Assembly: GCA_030737875.1 (NCBI GenBank)
Contig: CM060922.1
Coordinates: 753,807,603 to 753,871,602, forward strand
Source: Allium sativum
Taxonomy: Eukaryota > Streptophyta > Magnoliopsida > Asparagales > Amaryllidaceae
Reading direction: 5' to 3'
DNA: 64,000 nucleotides
This document shows positions 1 to 13,565 of the stretch, one piece after another; positions within the stretch are counted from its first letter, which is position 1; each line of letters begins with the position of its first letter. Under the pieces are notes generated by a model. The model saw only the letters and a program-made list of their open reading frames with translations, did no database searches and was not told where the DNA came from. Both the position numbers and the translations under genes were made by a program.

Positions 1-2034
1 AGTTAATTGTATTTAAAGTGGTTACTTCTTAAAATGAAATTTATTTAATAAGATAATCGAGCATATAATAAAATTTAGTTTATTTTAATAAAAGTTTTCA
101 AGAATGTAAAGGAAATTACTTATCGGGTCAGGTAAAGAAGTGATTAAGGAATTTCGGTTATAAAATCCAAGAATTTGTTTCGTGATGAAAAACTTGTTTT
201 GGTTAAAGTATGTGGTAAATGGATTGTCATAATTTAAATCCAATTATAAAACGGAATTTTATAACGAATCCGAAGTGAAAGGATAATATTATACCATTCG
301 GTTATATATATGTCACTATTTTTCATATAACGAAAACAATTTGGTTTGGGAATATGTCTATTCAAAATAATAAGTAAATAGCGATGGTTTTTCCGAATAA
401 ATGGGAAAATAGGTTATATTGGGTTGGAAAGGAATGTTTGTAATTTAAGTATGTATATTTCCATAAGTGTCTGTATTAATTTATGACTTTGAAGTTGAAA
501 TTTGTAAAGTCATTGAAGTTTATATAGTAATAAATATGTGGTTTGACATTGTTTGGCCTGTATAAGAATGAACAATTGGTTTTGTACCATTGAGTTAATA
601 ATATGTATCGAAATGTCCAGAGTAAAGGAAAAATAAGAGAGATTTGAGAATATAAAGTAATATTTCCATGATAAGCGAAGTGGAAAGAGTTTTTATGGAA
701 ATGTAGTGATATTTCCAAAGTAAAAAAAGAAATAAATAGGAGTTGGGTAATATGTTTGTTCTTAAGAATTAAGAATATATTTATTGTTTCAAATAAAGGA
801 AACAAAGGAGAATTGTCGAGATAAGTAAATGGAATCGATTTCAAATCGATGGAATGATTTTCAAAGATTGATAAAGAGTATCAATAAATGAATTTAAATA
901 ATAATGGCCTGAGCTGCTAATATATTTGACTGTACTGCTTGACTCGATAGTTAGAACCCCGACTATCAATGGAATATCTTATTGGACCTTTGACGTGTTG
1001 TTTCGAAGAAACCAGGATGGGAACTAGACCCAAAACAACTTAAACCAATCATGTGTTCGTAACTAATTTACAGGAAATAAAGATGGAACATTAAAGGCCA
1101 TAGATCTTCATAAAACGTAAGAACTACTTAAACTCTATAGCTGGTCTCTAGAGATAAACTATGATTATTTCATGGTTGAATTCTATGGGTTGCAAGGACT
1201 ACTAGCTACTGATTCATAGGTTGACTCCTAGGATGCGGTAGGAGGGTGCCTTTGGTTCATCCTGTTACTAGATGATTTGTATGGACGAATGTCTAACAGA
1301 GTATTTCTTGAGTGTCACTTATGTTGATTTTTAAAAATATACCAAGTTTGGTGGAGGAGAAGGAAACTTCTCTTAGCTTAACACCTAGCATATATTTGTG
1401 AGCATTAATTAGTGATATGACGGATTTGACGACGTGGCATTCAAAGAAATATGTGATGTTCTCTGAAAGGTACGTAAACGTAACCTCAAGCCTCATCAAC
1501 CGGGAAATGACAGAAATCAGGCTGGCAGCATGGCTATGCGTGTCAAACCCATTAGGGTGTATTGTGGTCATCTAGAGAATCTTTATCTTATGGGAATACA
1601 GTTTAGGTCGCTACAACCGCGGTGACAATATACTCGATACACTCAAGTTGAATGAGTGGTCGGTCATTTGTGGCCGGGTTACAAGATGTTTTTGTTAAAC
1701 CTTAGTGTATTGTCTCTAGAGGTACACTATTCGGGAGGTCGTCCCATACATTGTCATGTTGGAAATCCAATATCTAATAATCATCATGTGGGTTTTGATT
1801 ATATACTAAGTATGTAGAGCACAAAATGCAAGCTTTCTTCTATATGGTTATTTATTTGTGGTGTGATAGGCATTATCATAATATCACTGGATTTTGATAT
1901 AAAAAGTAATTTGGGTTGTCGTAAGGTAAAACCAACCGTGTTTATGTGTGGACTGGCCTTACGATTATCCTGTTCTTTCAAAGGAAATTCTACAGTTAAG
2001 CAAGATGTTATTGTATGATTTTTATTATTGAAAG
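1..2034 (+). repeat. Old LTR fragment related to element D
   Basis: There is no credible gene here. Blocks of this stretch match the distal part of the D LTR in the same order. Examples are the gatagtta...ccgactatc block near 950, the 'tctaacagagtatttc' block near 1290 with the following 'gaaggaaacttct', and the 'gagtggtcggtcat...tggaaatccaat' block at 1650-1770. The matching D positions are near 11475, 11880 and 12260-12390. Divergence is clearly higher than between the two D LTRs, so this is an older or different subfamily member. Its left end lies outside the window, and its right end is cut by the Z insertion at 2035. The 17-nt perfect inverted repeat at 834-850 lies within it. Confidence 0.7.
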
Positions 2035-5000
2035 TGTAACAACCTAGAATTTTGGAACCAATTTAAAAATTATTTTTAATATAATTTTATGTGGATTTAT
2101 GGTCAAATTTCAAAAATGACAGTTTAAAGCTGTTTTGATCAATTTACAAAGGAATATTATTAAGATAACCTCGGATTTCGACGAAACTTTTTTTTGAATC
2201 TATACGGTCGAATAATGGTAGAATTCCAAATTTCGTAATTTTCGGAGCTAACATGTGCGGGTGGATAAGAAAATGCATGCTAAAATCGCACCATGAAATT
2301 AAATTAAAACGCGTTCGAAAAATAAACAGAAGGTCAAACGACCTCGGAATTTGAAGAAATTTGTTCTGTTGGATCTGGAATTACGTTTATTGACAGAATC
2401 CAAAATTTTGTGACAAATGGATTTACTATATGGTCGTGCGATCAAAAGAAGTGGAGGCGAATTAGCACACTTTTATGTACGTTGAATTAAAAAGCTTCTA
2501 ATAAAACAAAATAAAAAGGAGATCATCCAACGGGCAAAGGTATTTTAGTTACTCTTCACCAGATCGCGCCACCTTAGCGATCCGTGTAAAGGATGATAGT
2601 TTTGCGAAAAGCCCCCTCCCTCTTTCTCTTTTCTTTCTACTTCTCCTTCTCACTTACCTCCCCCCTCCTCTTCCTCTCTAATGGTTGCACCACCAAGGTC
2701 CCTCATCTTCTAGATGCAGCTGCCCTTCCTCACTCCCCACCAACAGTGCTATCGTTGTCCTCATCTCCCCATTGCTAGCCGTGGGCCCCTTTCCCTCCAC
2801 CACTCCAAAACACCTCCTTTCTTCCATTTTAGCACACCATCACCCCTTTACGCCCCTTTTCAACCTCCTATCCCACGCCACAGCCATGTGGACCCCACCA
2901 CAGCCCCGTGCATGGGTCTTGGGATGATATTTGATTGTACACTAATTCCATGTGTTTATTGTATGTTAATCGGCTGATTGACAGGCTTATATAAGCGTTA
3001 ATTATTTGTTTAAGGCTTATACGAAAGTAGTTGCACTCTGGATGTGAATTGGGTCTTTAATGATTGCTTATAACAATTGTTGGATGCATATGATGAATGA
3101 AATCCATATAAATTTATTTATATGGATATTGGTTGAGATTTCATTTCAATTCGGAAGAAAATGGAATATTTTAATAATATCATATTAGATGAAAATGAAA
3201 GTTTGATTTTGACGTCCGATTTTGGATAGACGCAAAGATATAAAATATTGATGAACTTCGTAATTGAACAAAACGACTTTGAATTAAATTTCATTCGATT
3301 TTGGTACGTCGAAGTTTATGATTTGAAACGAATAGTAACCTTTTCAAAAGAAGTTTCTTTCGAAAATTCTTTGTTTATTTTTATTACGAATGACAGGAGA
3401 TTTTGAGTTTTAAAAAAAAACAAGTTTGAAAAAAAAATATTTTATTTATTTAAATAATATTGAAACGATTTAATATTGAGATATTTGATTTATAAAGGTA
3501 AATGATTGAAATAGAATTTCAAATCATAATTGTGAATAATTTATAATATTTTTAAATTATTTTGGAAATATTTTTGATTTTATTTTAATTATAAATCGAA
3601 TTCGGGATTGAATAGAATGCGTCGCGCATCGACGTTCACGAACGTCAACCCGTAACTTTGAATTGGCGTAACAGGAGATCCGACCGTCAGATTCTCCTAA
3701 AACAAGAACCTTTGGGTTTGTATCGAAAATAGCTTTCAATTGATAATAAGAGCTTTGAAATCCAATGGTTATATTTTAATTTATACCCAAATCAGATTTG
3801 GAAAAGGTCATTATGGACGCAGTTCGGTGGCCTAAATTAGAAACCAACTGTAAGGTCCTTAATTAAATTATTAAAAATATAAATAAATTATGGAAAATCA
3901 TAATAAATGATTTGGAAAGATTTTGAATGAAATATTCCATGTTTCAAAAGATGCAATATATTTTTATCTGAATGAACTAGTTAAACAGTAGAATAAAGAA
4001 CCAAAAAGAATATGCGATGATTCCTAAGAGTACAGTCTAGTAGCACCCATGAGATCTAATTGGAAATAATTCCATTAGGAGAGGGGTGGGAAGAACCGAA
4101 AGGAACATCAGGTATTTGACTAAGATTAGATGATTTTTTCTAAAGATTTGTAATCCAATGGTTCTAAGTAACGTATTGGATTGTGAATGGTTTTTATATA
4201 ACCAGAAGTTTTCCAACATATGAATGGAAAGGATTTAAATGGAATTATCGTCGGATATCTCGAGATTGGATTCGGTAGTTACACCGGTATCATTGATGAA
4301 TTTGAAAGATAAAGATATCGTTATTCTAAAATGATATCTGTTGGTTTTAGAATTTGATATTGAATATAAGTTGATACGATTTATATTCATAGCCTTGTAT
4401 TTAATATCAAATTTGATTTTAGGTTTGTTGTGAATGGTCTCTTTAATAACACTATTCTTAAACTTAGTTGAAAATGGAATTTAAGATATAAGTCTTTTAA
4501 CTAAGATTTAATGGAGTTTTCCAATTTAATAAATTAAATTTCAATTAAATGAAAGAATGATTTTGGGTTTATTGTTAGCAATGTTTTAAATAACATATTT
4601 TCTTTGACCCGGTTAAAAACATGATTAATTTCCTAAAGTTGAATAATCATTAAGTAATGATTTTTGAGATTAAAACTAAGTTGGAGTTTTTAATGAATCT
4701 TTAATTAGAACGAAATGTGAATGGGGTAATTAAATTTACCGAACTCGAGAAGTGTTCGAGATGGATTACCACCAGTTTTAATCCATGCGATAGTTAAATC
4801 TTTAATTAGAATTAGAGTGTTAAATGGCAATTAACTTTATCGATAACACAATCGGTGTTAGATATGGAGTACTACTAGTTTTGCTCCATAGGGTGCATAG
4901 GTTGGGATTGGGATAATAAAATGAATGATTACTTCAGTAAGGCTCATTAATCCCGATAAGGCGTATAAACCTTAATTTGATTTAAGATCGTGGAAGGATA

Positions 5001-6912
5001 TTATAAAATCTTTTACAATGTTTTCAAAGAAAAGATATAAACACTAGGTTTAAATGATATAAATCTTTGATAAGATTTATGGGGTTAATTCTCATGTAAT
5101 GAATATTTGAATAAAAGAATATTCTGGATTGGAATGAGATCGTTGTATGTTTATATATCACTTGATTTCAAAGATGCGCAAGTTATTCAAAATGAACGGG
5201 TTTAACCCGTTCTGAATAACTGTTACGACGATTAAAAGTCGAAGACATGAAGACAGAGGTTGAAGACCAGAGATCTTCACATCGTTTGGATTATTACTTA
5301 TGTCTCAATTGGAGTGTACACCCAAGACGAGTGGTGATCGTCCAGACGTACTTGGAGATCGATCGGATATGTGAGGGCCTCTCTCTTGTATTGGACATAT
5401 GGGACGAGGAATAAGGTGCCTCTTGTTTCTTTCAGACCCCGAATGAATTTGTAAATGGATTGTGTGTCTAACACATTATTCTGAGCTATATTAATTACTG
5501 TCTACTAAATATATATTTGTTTTGTGGTAGTGATTTTATTCTATTATCTTAACACCCTTCTCTGAGACGTATGATCTTAAAGGTTATATATTGGTAAATA
5601 TCAGTTGTATAGTCTGGAAAGACTGTGTGGCATGCTGAGATTCATAGATCAAAGCTTCTGTTGAAAAGTATAACTTTGTGGATGATGATCAAAGCACATA
5701 TGATATAGCGTAGCTTTGTGTATGGCGTTAATTCGCGAGCTTCACACCCCGGTATGAGTCAAAAACAGGATAAGGGACCATAGGGAGAACATGCATTTCT
5801 TTCTAGCTAGAAGTAGCGCCATGATATTAAGCCTAGGCATATTTACTTATGAGGAGGTTGGAAAGCAAGGCGCCTCAGATATGGCTGCAAAAGGCCAAGA
5901 TGGTTGACGTACTGACTAGGAGGTTGGATAGGACTAGGAAATTGTCCAAACAGCGACGTACTGCTGACCGACCCTAACGATCCGAGGGAACTTGCGTGCT
6001 GCCCTGGACATCTTGCAAGAAATAGTCTGAAACCGGGAAGGAGAGATCCCTTTCCTTAGCTCCTGATGGAAATCTGAATTTCAATGCATGATTTTACGAT
6101 TTTAGTTGTATACCTATGGCAACATAATAAGATGGGGTATTATGCCGTCTACGATTGATACATTTATTTTCGAAGCTGTTTTATACGAGACACACATAAT
6201 AATATCGAATGATTTTAATTTCGCGTATCAAGCTTGTTTGGATATTATAAGGTACAACATTATCCTTGGGCTTGCATTGCATCGTGTGATGGGACCTGAG
6301 TCTTATAATAGCTACATTTTTTCAAAAACCATTGCGTTGTTTTGTTTTAGATTGGTATTCATGTGTAGGAAACCCATTGCGTGTTATACGGTGTGGTCCC
6401 ATGATTTACCCAACTTTAAATAAAGATGATAATTGTTTTGGTTCTCTTACCAGCCTCATGACTAACCTGGAGTTTATTATTTTCATCTAAGAGTTCATTG
6501 TTTTCATCTAAACTCTGGGTGCCTATATTTTCCGTACGGGCAGCTAGTAGTTTTGGTTTTGCAGATATTATTTTCATAGGATCCTGGATTATGGTTGGAG
6601 TTGTTCTCTGTATTATTTTTATGATTCTCCGCTGTGTTAGTTGTTATTGTCTTCCGCTATTTATATTTATGTAATTATTATTCCGCTATACTGTAAGTTA
6701 TTAATCTATGATATTTTTCCGTTGTATATTATTTATTTATACTCTGATATCTTGTACTCTGATTTAAATTATTGTAATTGGAATAAAATGTTCTTTTGTA
6801 TTTTGTTCTGATGTGTCGTGTTCTCATGACAATCTATCTTTTTATGTCACTTCAGATTAGACCTATGTGGCTGATGATCGATTCGAAGGACGGGAAAATT
6901 TGGGTCATTACA
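2035..6912 (+). repeat. Element Z 5' LTR (about 4.9 kb)
   Basis: It begins TGTAACAACC, ends GGTCATTACA and is followed directly by a primer-binding-site-like sequence. The first 2.2 kb is matched by 21590-23250. Much of the distal half is homologous, in reverse complement, to the XY LTRs; the 'gaagacatgaagacagaggttg' block near 5240 is an example. A C-rich stretch at 2590-2930 contains overlapping open frames in several phases with no protein-like pattern, and I treat these as chance. No convincing TATA box was found. The block 6440-6560 (catgactaacctggagtttatt...cgggcagctagtag) is shared with D and XY and probably lies near the R/U5 end. Confidence 0.75.
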
Positions 6913-6914
6913 TT

Positions 6915-6926
6915 TGGTATTAGAGT
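6915..6926 (+). other. Element Z primer-binding site (tRNA-Met type)
   Basis: The sequence tggtattagagt starts two bases after the LTR end. It differs at two positions from tggtatcagagc, the plant initiator-Met-tRNA primer site seen intact in D and E. Both changes are C to T, as expected from decay of methylated cytosines. Confidence 0.75.
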
Positions 6927-7012
6927 TGTGGTTTACAAAGCTCAGAGAATACGACATATTAGAACGAGATGAGAGAATTCATCAGAGATAGTATTAGTAA
7001 CATCTTATAAGA

Positions 7013-7017
7013 ATAAC
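7013..7017. repeat. Left target-site duplication of element D (ataac)
   Basis: The five bases ataac lie directly before the D 5' LTR and recur directly after the D 3' LTR at 20368-20372. This fixes both ends of D and shows that it inserted into the internal region of Z. Confidence 0.9.
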
Positions 7018-8178
7018 TGTAGTAACCCGCATTTTTAGCTATTGAATAATTTATTCATTTAATTATTAAATATCGATTTATCGATATCGAGAACGTGAAC
7101 TAAATAATATTGAATATTTAATTAATAATTATAATATAATAAAATATATTATAATGTCGAAATAGTCGGAAATAGTGAAATTCACAATATCGTGTGAATT
7201 GAATAGCATACGAGATTTGGTGGAGTTTCGATTCGAAATATAATAACGAATATATTCAATCGACGACAGTTTGAACGTATAATTATATTTTAATTAAAAT
7301 CGAGCGCGTAACGACGCGGCAGTTCGCTATTTGGCGATTCGAACTTCAACTGAATGTACAGGATTCGTTTTAAGCCGGATTTCTGTGAAACAAGAAACGT
7401 GTGGAGCTGGTGGAGTATATTTTTCTAATGGAAGAGAAAAATAGGGATTTCGTCGGGTAGATTTTGAGATATGTCCAAATCAAATTTTAGAATAGTCGTT
7501 ATAGAATCGTTTATCGACCGTAACAGTTTATTTGATATAGCTAGAGATCGGGTTTGAATTTAGACAAGGTTCCTTTGGGAAATAGTGATAATTTAATTTT
7601 TAGAATTTTATGGTAATTTTTAATTAATTTAATAAGCAACTTTTTATTTGGAGTATTTGGCACCCTGTATCAACATTTCGGGGTTTCGCAATATGAGTCC
7701 ATCTACCGGTATTATTACATTTTTGGGACCAGAGCACGTCACTTATTTAAATGGCATCTTTGTTTCTGTCCATAGCAGTCCCTACGTGAACAGGATATTT
7801 CATAGTACGGTACACTATGTTTTTAACTAGAAACAAACTAAACTGACTGATTAACTAGTCAAACGAACTCGAAATTCGACGAAACAAGTTTCATACGAAA
7901 CCTTAGGAAGAGGTCTAGTGAAACGTCAAGGCCTCATATTTTTAGGATTTTTTCTGGAATTGTTAGGAATTATTGCTCGGTGTTTTTCATCGATATTTTC
8001 TAAAGGATTTTTACAAACGGTGTTGAAATTCGACGAAACCTGTCCCATTGGATCCGGAATATTTTTCTATGCTAGGATTGACTTGGTTTGTCAAAAATAA
8101 ATATCGTATGAGTTGGTTTTAAGGGGTATTTCCTTGTAAAGTTTTAATATTATTAAAATAATCCATGTACCCATTCCT

Positions 8179-8186
8179 TATAAATA
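8179..8186 (+). promoter_or_regulatory. TATA box of the D 5' LTR
   Basis: The sequence tataaata lies in ccttataaatacctcc, 1.16 kb into the LTR, followed by a C-rich leader typical of plant transcription starts. It is the best core-promoter match in the LTR and is conserved in the 3' LTR at 15532-15539. Transcription would start about 30 bases downstream, so R and U5 would cover most of the LTR. Confidence 0.65.
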
Positions 8187-9328
8187 CCTCCACCATCCAA
8201 ACGTTTTAAAACCTAATCTATTCTTTCTGAGGTCAACGCATTTGTAGCCGCCGCGTTTCTTATTCCAAAACAAAAATGTTCAAGGAGGAAACAAACGAGC
8301 AGTAAGCTCGGATCTGGGTTCAAAAGAGGATCCGCTTGAGTGAGGGGTGAAAGTGGGTTCAAAGAAAGAGTAGGCTGTGATGGGATAAATGTGGGGTAGG
8401 AGGTTGTAGAAGTCTGTGTGTTTGCATGAAGGGAGGGGGACGTGTTGTTGGAAGTCTGGATGTGAAGAGAAATGGTGAAGGACATCGGGAGGGTTCGCGT
8501 GTAGTAGTATGGTGCTCGAACTTCAGGGAATGGCTGCGTCTCTTCTTTTACGGTTCGTATACTGGGAGGCAGAATGCGATGAGCAGTGTATTAGAAGGTA
8601 ATTAGGAGTCTAACAGTTAATTAGTTATTAAGTAATGTATAGGTTAATGATTTGTTATTTGTATTTAAAACTAAAAGAAACTCAAGTAAATCCTTTTGTT
8701 TGACACAGCGTACAAGCAGAAGACGCAAAACGCATGACCTGTGCAAAAGTATTAGCTGCGGTTATGGTATTTGTGAGGAGTACGGGTACTGTAAATGATG
8801 GGGAAGATGAGGAGCAAAATAACCGTAGTTAAGGGGATAAATTTGATAATTAACTTTGAATTGGTAAAGTCCATCTTTGGGTTGAAAACATGAAGAGATG
8901 AGATAACCTTGTTTTTCTGAGGTCGAGAATGGAAGTAAATATTGGAGAGGAGGTCACAAATTTTTGGGAGAAGGAGACTATTCACGTTGGGTTTGGGTAT
9001 TGGGCCGGGAAGGAATTAGCGGGATCCGATGGGATCGTATGGACGGACTCTACCCAATGGGACTAACTGGAAGTCCATCGGAGCTCGTTACAATTTATGG
9101 TGTAATAAATTGTCCGTCGCAGTCAAATAAATGCAAACCGTTATTTAACGGCTAACGCGCAAAAGTGAGTAAAAACTCACTAACTCTCCTCAATTTATAT
9201 TTTTATATAAATTGTATTTTTATTTCTGTATTTGACTGCTAGTTGTGTACTGTTAATTTGGACTGTTAAGTTGTATTGTTAAATTGGACTGTAGATTGGA
9301 CTGTTAAATAATTGATTGAAAACAGTAT

Positions 9329-9368
9329 GGATATATATATATATATATCTACATATATATATATATAT
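9329..9368. repeat. TA microsatellite in the D 5' LTR
   Basis: An alternating TA run is broken once by ctaca. The matching run in the 3' LTR (about 16679-16731) is longer, so the tract has changed length since insertion. Confidence 0.85.
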
Positions 9369-9899
9369 CGTTATTAAACGGTGATTTTGTTATCAGTGTA
9401 TTTCATTAGAAATGCAAGTGATGTTATATACGTTGTTTAACATCGGTGGATGCAGGGAAACAGGTTGGAGAAATCCGACTGGATTCCTCAACATTTATTT
9501 TACTGTTATTTGTATATTGTGATATATACTGTGATATATAATCTGTTGTCGATTGTATATGTTTGGATGATATTGATCATTGACAGTTGGTTGTTTAAAA
9601 ACAATAGAAAACACTGAAAATGTAAAAAAGGGGATTTTCAATATTTATATTGAAAATGAATCTATTTATAAAATCGAAGGATTTTATAAAAGGATATTTA
9701 TTTAGAAATAAATAAATAAAATAAAGGAATGTTTATTTAGATTAAATAAATAGAATAAAGGATATTTAATTAGGGATTAAATAATTAGAGTTATAAAGGA
9801 AAATCTATTTAGGAAAATAAATAGATTATACAAAAGGAAATCTATTTAGGAAATAAATAGAAGTTAAAATAAATAGAAATAAAAGTGAAGTTAGTTAGT

Positions 9900-10945
9900 C
9901 GAATATAAATATTCGAATCAAGTTAGTTAAGTGGTCAAACCAAGCTAGTCGAACCAAACTAGTCAAGCTAGTCGAACCAAACTAGTCAAGCTAGTCGAAA
10001 CCAACCGAGTCGAAATGGTCGAGTCGAACCAAATCGAGCCAAATGGTCGAGTCGAACCAATCGAGTCAAGATGGTCGAGTCAAACCAACCGAGTCGAGCT
10101 GGTCGAGTCGAACCAATTGAGTCAAGCTGGTCAAGTTAGTCGAACCTGGTCAGTCGAGTCGAGTAAATCAAACTTAGTTAATCGAAAGGAGTTTATCGAT
10201 TTAGTTAATCGATAGGAGTTAATTGATTTAGTCAATCGAGATTAGTTAATCGGTTTTAATGAATCGAGAGGAGTTAGTCGAATATGGTATTCGAACCAAA
10301 TGGTCAAACCAAGTAGTCAAGCCCAGTGGTCAAACCAAATGGGTCAGGTTAGCCAAACATGGTCAGGCAAACCAAATGGGTCAGGTTAGCCAAACCTGGT
10401 CAGTCAAACCAAATGGGTCAGGTTAGTCAAACCTGGTCGGTCGAACCAAGTTAGTCGAGTTAGCCGATTAGGGTTAGTCAAATAGAATTAATCGATTAGG
10501 GTTAAACCATAGAACTAATCGATTAGAGTTAAACTAATAGAGTTAGTCGAGCCTAGTTAATCGAATCGAATTGTTCGAACCAAGTAAGTCGAGTTAGTCG
10601 AGTCGAGTTAAGTTCGTCGAGTTAAAGTTATCGATGTTAGTTTCATCGAAAGGAGTTATCGATGTTAGTTTCATCGAAAGAAGTTATTGATGTTAGTTTC
10701 ATCGAAATGAGTTATCAATGTTAGTTTCATCGGAGGGAGTTATCGATTATAGTTTAATCGAAGTGAGATTTTCAAATATGAGATATTTGAAAAGGGAAGA
10801 GTTATCGAATATTAGTTATTCGAAGAGAGATTATCGAATATCGTTTATTCGAGAAGGAGTAATCGAATATAGGTTATTCGAAGAAGAAGTAATCAAATAG
10901 AGATTTCTCGAAGAGAGTTAATCGGTAAATTCGATTATATCAAAT
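9900..10945 (+). repeat. Short hairpin-forming repeat field in the D 5' LTR
   Basis: About 1 kb is built from words such as gtcga, ccaa and ttagt. Sub-blocks are: a 25-bp repeat of the aaccaaactagtcaagctagtcg type (9945-10000); a 37-bp unit repeated three times, starting at 10331, 10368 and 10405 (caaaccaaatgggtcaggtt...); and a 28-29-bp array from 10631 to about 10910. In the last block most units are a 6-bp inverted arm pair around a 7-nt loop. Several hairpins with 5-nt loops lie upstream, for example TCGAAT/ATTCGA near 10278. No coding signal was seen. Confidence 0.85.
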
Positions 10946-13041
10946 TCGGGAAAGTACTTATACTTTCGAGTGTCTAAATAGAGATTTATTTATTTATAAA
11001 TAAATAAGTGTTAGGTTAATTATTCACTAATTAGAATAGAAGTTATAATTAAAATTAGATAATTCGAAAGTAGGGATTATAACGTTATCGTTATAACCAA
11101 TGTTTTAAATATAGAAGTGGACTAGTAAAATTGAATCCGAGAAAGGCGTAAAGAAGTTATTAAAGATTAAAAGATAAACTTTGACCATTTCGAAGTTATA
11201 ACGTTGTTCAGTTAAGGTCTGAGAGGTAATTATACCCCAACTTGAGTGACTTCCTTCTTAACTAAGAAATGGTAAGGTTTGATCGTAAAGGAGTTTTGGA
11301 AATGTTTTCCAAACGAGAATCAGAAATGTTTTCTGATAAAAGAAAATAAGAATTTAGAATATAGGGAAACATGAGATAAGTAAATAAATGAACTAAAGAG
11401 ATTTATGTTAAATGATGTTTGTTCGATATAATTTTCATTTGGAAATAATATCCTTGGTTTTGTTTTCTTTGATAGTTAACACACCGACTATCGAAGTTTT
11501 GACCATTTTAACGTTGTTAATATGGAGAGACCGGTTGGATTATTATCCATAGAACCACTCTGTATTGGCATAAGCATCGCGAATCATATATGCCAAAGAT
11601 AATTGAAGACGGAGTAAAATGCAAGGGCTATCCTGTTTACAGAATAGTGCCTTCGGTTTGTCCAGTCCTAGGACAACTTGTATGGATGAAGGTCTGACAG
11701 AGTATATCCAATGGATCGCGTAAGTTGATCTGTTCAAACGTATTCATGTTTGGTGGCGGAGGAATTCGTTTCTCTTAGCTGTATACCCGTGTTATTTTTG
11801 GATAAGTCAATTTGTGATTTGGCGGGTATGACGATGTGACGTTCTAAGTGAATGAGGATGACTTGTATGAATGAATGTCTAACAGAGTATTTCCAGAAGG
11901 GTCACGTACATTGATTTCTTCAACCGTACCAAGAGTGGAAGCGGAGAAGGAAACTTCTTTTAGCTGACACGTAATGTATTGTTGTAGACGTAAATTAGTG
12001 ATTTTCGATGGATCTGACAATGTGGTATTCGAAGTGAATCTATTGTGATGATAAAGCGTAGCTTCTAGTCTCACATCCGGTAAATGACAGAAATCGGGCA
12101 GACAGCATGGCTAAGTCGATCGCACCGAAGTAGGGTGTATAATCACCTATCTAGTGAATATTCATTTGTTTCTTAAATCTATCAATGCTGTCCCATATAT
12201 ATACGGGAACGGTTGCTGATCCCAACCGTTGGTGATGTACATTCGATACACTCAAGCGAAATGAGTGGTCGGTCATGTGTGGCTGAGTTGCAAGATGTTC
12301 TTGTTGAACTCCAGTGTATCGTTCCTAGAGTACACTGATCGGAAGGTGGTTCCATACCTTGTCATAGTTGGAAATCCAATCATCCAATACGTGCTTGCGA
12401 TTTTGATTGTATACTATATATGTAGTAACGTGAGATGCAAGCGTTTCTGCTAGATTGATATTTATTTGTACTTAGACATTATTATAATATCAGAATGATA
12501 TTGCTTTGAAAAGTTATTTGGATTCTCATAAGGGAAAAACCCGTTCCGTATTCACGACGTGGTCTTATGAGATATCATATACCTGTTAAATGATTTGAGT
12601 TTACTCATACCAGTCCCATGACTGACCCGGAGTTTATTTTGTTGTTTTCCCTAAACTCTTGGGTTCCTAAATTTGTACGGGCAGTCAAGTAGTCGGGATT
12701 TTACAGATACACTTGGAGAGCTTGGAGCAGGAGGATTCAGGATTCTATAGCTATTATTATTTCCGCTGTTGTTGTAAGTGTTGTACTCTGATAAGTGTTA
12801 TTGTATACATATACTGATGTTATTTCAAAGATATGTTATGTTATATTTTATTCGTTCCGCTGTGAGATTCGTGTTTACTCTGATGATGATCTTCTTCTTC
12901 TTCTATTCTATAAGTTCTACCTTATCTATCTTCGCCCTCTGACTTCTTTCTATTAGTTTTTCTTGAATTTCCAGTGCGATTTGGGTTGGACTTGTGTTAT
13001 TAATCAGCTCAAATTCCCCCGGATTTTCGGGACACTACAGT

Positions 13042-13053
13042 TGGTATCAGAGC
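13042..13053 (+). other. Element D primer-binding site
   Basis: The sequence tggtatcagagc lies two bases after the LTR end. It is the exact complement of the usual plant initiator tRNA-Met 3' end and the expected priming site for minus-strand synthesis. Confidence 0.92.
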
Positions 13054-13565
13054 TTAAGTTAAGAATTACCTTGGCTATGTGGCATGACTCGGTAGAGATA
13101 GGGTTAGTAACACCCTAGATTGAGTTTGAGTGTATATATACGAGTGCGTATTTGTATTTGATATAAAAATGGTTTTATATTGTGGAGATTCATTGGCTGA
13201 GTTGTTTATGAGTTCTGGTCGATCAGTTTGATCCACTGTATCGGTAGGAGTAAATAAACACTTGAATACGATGGACCGACACAGTATGGATATATGATAT
13301 ATTATCATATATTAGGTATATTGGTTGTAATTATAATCGAATGAGATTATAAAGTGAAATGGTTATATATAACGAATCAGAATTCATATAAGTAAAGTAT
13401 ATGAAATAAGATGAATTAAATATGAATTTAAATCAGATTTGGAATTAAAAATAAGGAAATTTTAAGTTCCTGGGAGATTTTGAAATGTTTTCAAAATGGA
13501 AGTATTCAGTAATGGTTTTGAAAATGATATAGTATTGAAATCACTTGGGTCGCTGAAAAATAATT

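Larger units (their letters stand above)
7018..13039 (+). repeat. Element D 5' LTR (6.0 kb)
   Basis: It begins TGTAGTAACCCGC, ends GGGACACTACA and is followed by the primer-binding site. In order it contains: a 5' U3 segment, a TATA box near 8180, a G-rich probable transcribed start region (8220-8560), a TA microsatellite (9329-9368), about 1 kb of short hairpin-forming repeats (9900-10945), and a distal segment (11460-13039) shared with other families here. The 60-77-codon open frames inside it recur in the 3' LTR only because the LTRs are copies of each other; none resembles a protein. Confidence 0.92.

Noticed and set aside
2593..2977. Overlapping open frames in the C-rich stretch of the Z 5' LTR.
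   Set aside because: Three phases are open at once, the block is missing from the Z 3' LTR, and the sequence looks like a CT-rich leader rather than a gene.
7648..8100. Two 60-codon frames conserved between 7648-8100 and 15001-15453.
   Set aside because: Identity reflects the near-identical LTRs of D as a whole, non-coding parts included. The frames start at TTG or GTG and show no protein features.
9900..10945. The regular 28-29-bp spacing with palindromic units looks at first like a CRISPR array.
   Set aside because: Units are contiguous without unique spacers, arms differ between units, there are no cas genes, and the field sits inside a plant LTR and is copied in the partner LTR.
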